DNA of 64,000 nt from Sarocladium kiliense (taxonomy: Eukaryota; Ascomycota; Sordariomycetes; Hypocreales; Sarocladiaceae), in NCBI GenBank assembly GCA_030734395.1, contig JAUZTG010000041.1:930001-994000 (forward strand), written 5' to 3'. Position numbers and translations under genes: made by a program. Shown piece after piece: positions 63,333-64,000 of the stretch (within the stretch, counting starts at the first letter, position 1; each line of letters opens with the position of its first letter). A model generated the notes under the pieces. The model did no database searches. It worked only from the letters and a program-made list of their open reading frames with translations, and had not been told where the DNA came from.

Positions 63333-64000
63333 TGTTAAGACGGATGAATATTATAGCTGAGCAATAGTAGACGATGCAGAGCAGAAGATAGATAGTGCAG
63401 TATGCAGAGCGAATGAAGAATGCAACATGTAGATCACGGGCCGGTATTAAGTCTTATAGACCTCGACACTTGAGGCAAAACGATGGCCATAGTATTGAGC
63501 AATTGCGTGCTGGCCACGCCATTACTGGCCGATATGTTCAATTGCAAGACAGGCTCATGTATGATGAGGCTGTAGCAGATGCTGATTCGTGGAAAGCCCA
63601 GCTGTCAGACTAGACTTACACACCTAGTTGACCCTGACTCCGCGTCTTTCGGCGGTGAACTCCCGGACACCCAAAAGAGGAAGCTGAGCCGTCACCACCA
63701 GCTTTCAGTCCACCACCAGGAGGGCAAATGCCTATGCGGAAGATATTCAGCCGGCTCCTGCTTTGGAACCAAGCGTCACTTAAACAGACTGTATAAAGCA
63801 AGTTTCGGTTCCAGTCCGGATCTGCGACACATAGCTTCGCAGCTTCAAAAACCCGGCAGCGCTGATCCCTCCCTGCATGTTGTTTATTTGATCTTGGCAG
63901 TCAAGCCATTTACAGCTATTGCGGATGATCTGCTGATCTACACGGAAGAAGAAATTGCCGTTCGGAAGACTGGACCTGTATTTCATTTCGAGGTGGACAC
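63333..64000. other. AA9 promoter and right edge of the window
   Basis: Promoter of the AA9 gene, then sequence with only short frames. A 68-codon minus-strand frame at 63780-63986 has no recognisable features and could belong to a gene cut by the window edge. Confidence 0.35.

Overview
The window is nuclear DNA of a filamentous ascomycete (Pezizomycotina, most likely a Dothideomycete; the class is an inference). Genes are dense and carry few, short introns (mostly 55-82 nt) with GTAAGT-type donors, CTGAC/CTAAC branch points and TAG/CAG acceptors. Promoters are pyrimidine-rich, housekeeping genes often sit in divergent pairs, and there is no operon structure. Gene content is typical of moulds: 2EXR proteins, an AA9 lytic polysaccharide monooxygenase, Zn2Cys6 regulation and a Dal5-type permease. 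I found no tRNA, rRNA, CRISPR array, transposon or AT-rich RIP-like block.

Layout. 1-5.8 kb: a small serine/proline-rich protein, then nucleic-acid housekeeping genes (YJU2, KIN17, SPT4, POP8-like). 6.5-13.3 kb: a Dal5-family MFS permease behind a promoter packed with GATA sites, a membrane-anchored type-B carboxylesterase and a threonine aldolase. 13.7-17.7 kb: three head-to-tail, divergent 2EXR paralogues. 18-30.1 kb: PPT1/PP5 phosphatase, ESS2, COQ8, RRP36, an FCP1/NIF-like phosphatase, EF1B-gamma and mitochondrial uS9. 30.1-35.9 kb: a 5.8-kb stretch with no recognisable gene, probably the control region and long leader of a conserved low-complexity fungal protein at 35.9-37.1 kb. 39.4-52.0 kb: an apparent amine/GABA catabolism neighbourhood. 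52.9-64 kb: calcineurin B, EPL1, KAE1, the SNF1-kinase beta subunit and a secreted AA9 enzyme.

The most interesting region is 39.4-52.0 kb. A Zn2Cys6 / fungal-specific factor (UGA3/ARCA-like), a YAT-family amino-acid permease and a succinate-semialdehyde dehydrogenase (UGA2-like) lie on the minus strand. A protein fusing a RidA (YjgF/UK114) domain to a flavin monoamine oxidase, and a mitochondrial FAD-linked D-lactate-dehydrogenase-type enzyme, lie on the plus strand. The dehydrogenase and the fusion are divergent across 705 bp containing two GATAAG sites. A reasonable model, which is inference, is: uptake of an amine or amino acid, oxidation to an imine/aldehyde by the amine oxidase with the RidA domain held next to it, oxidation of the (semi)aldehyde toward succinate, and control by the linked UGA3-like factor and nitrogen GATA factors. 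The RidA domain lacks the arginine of classical enamine/imine deaminases, so its role may differ from RidA.
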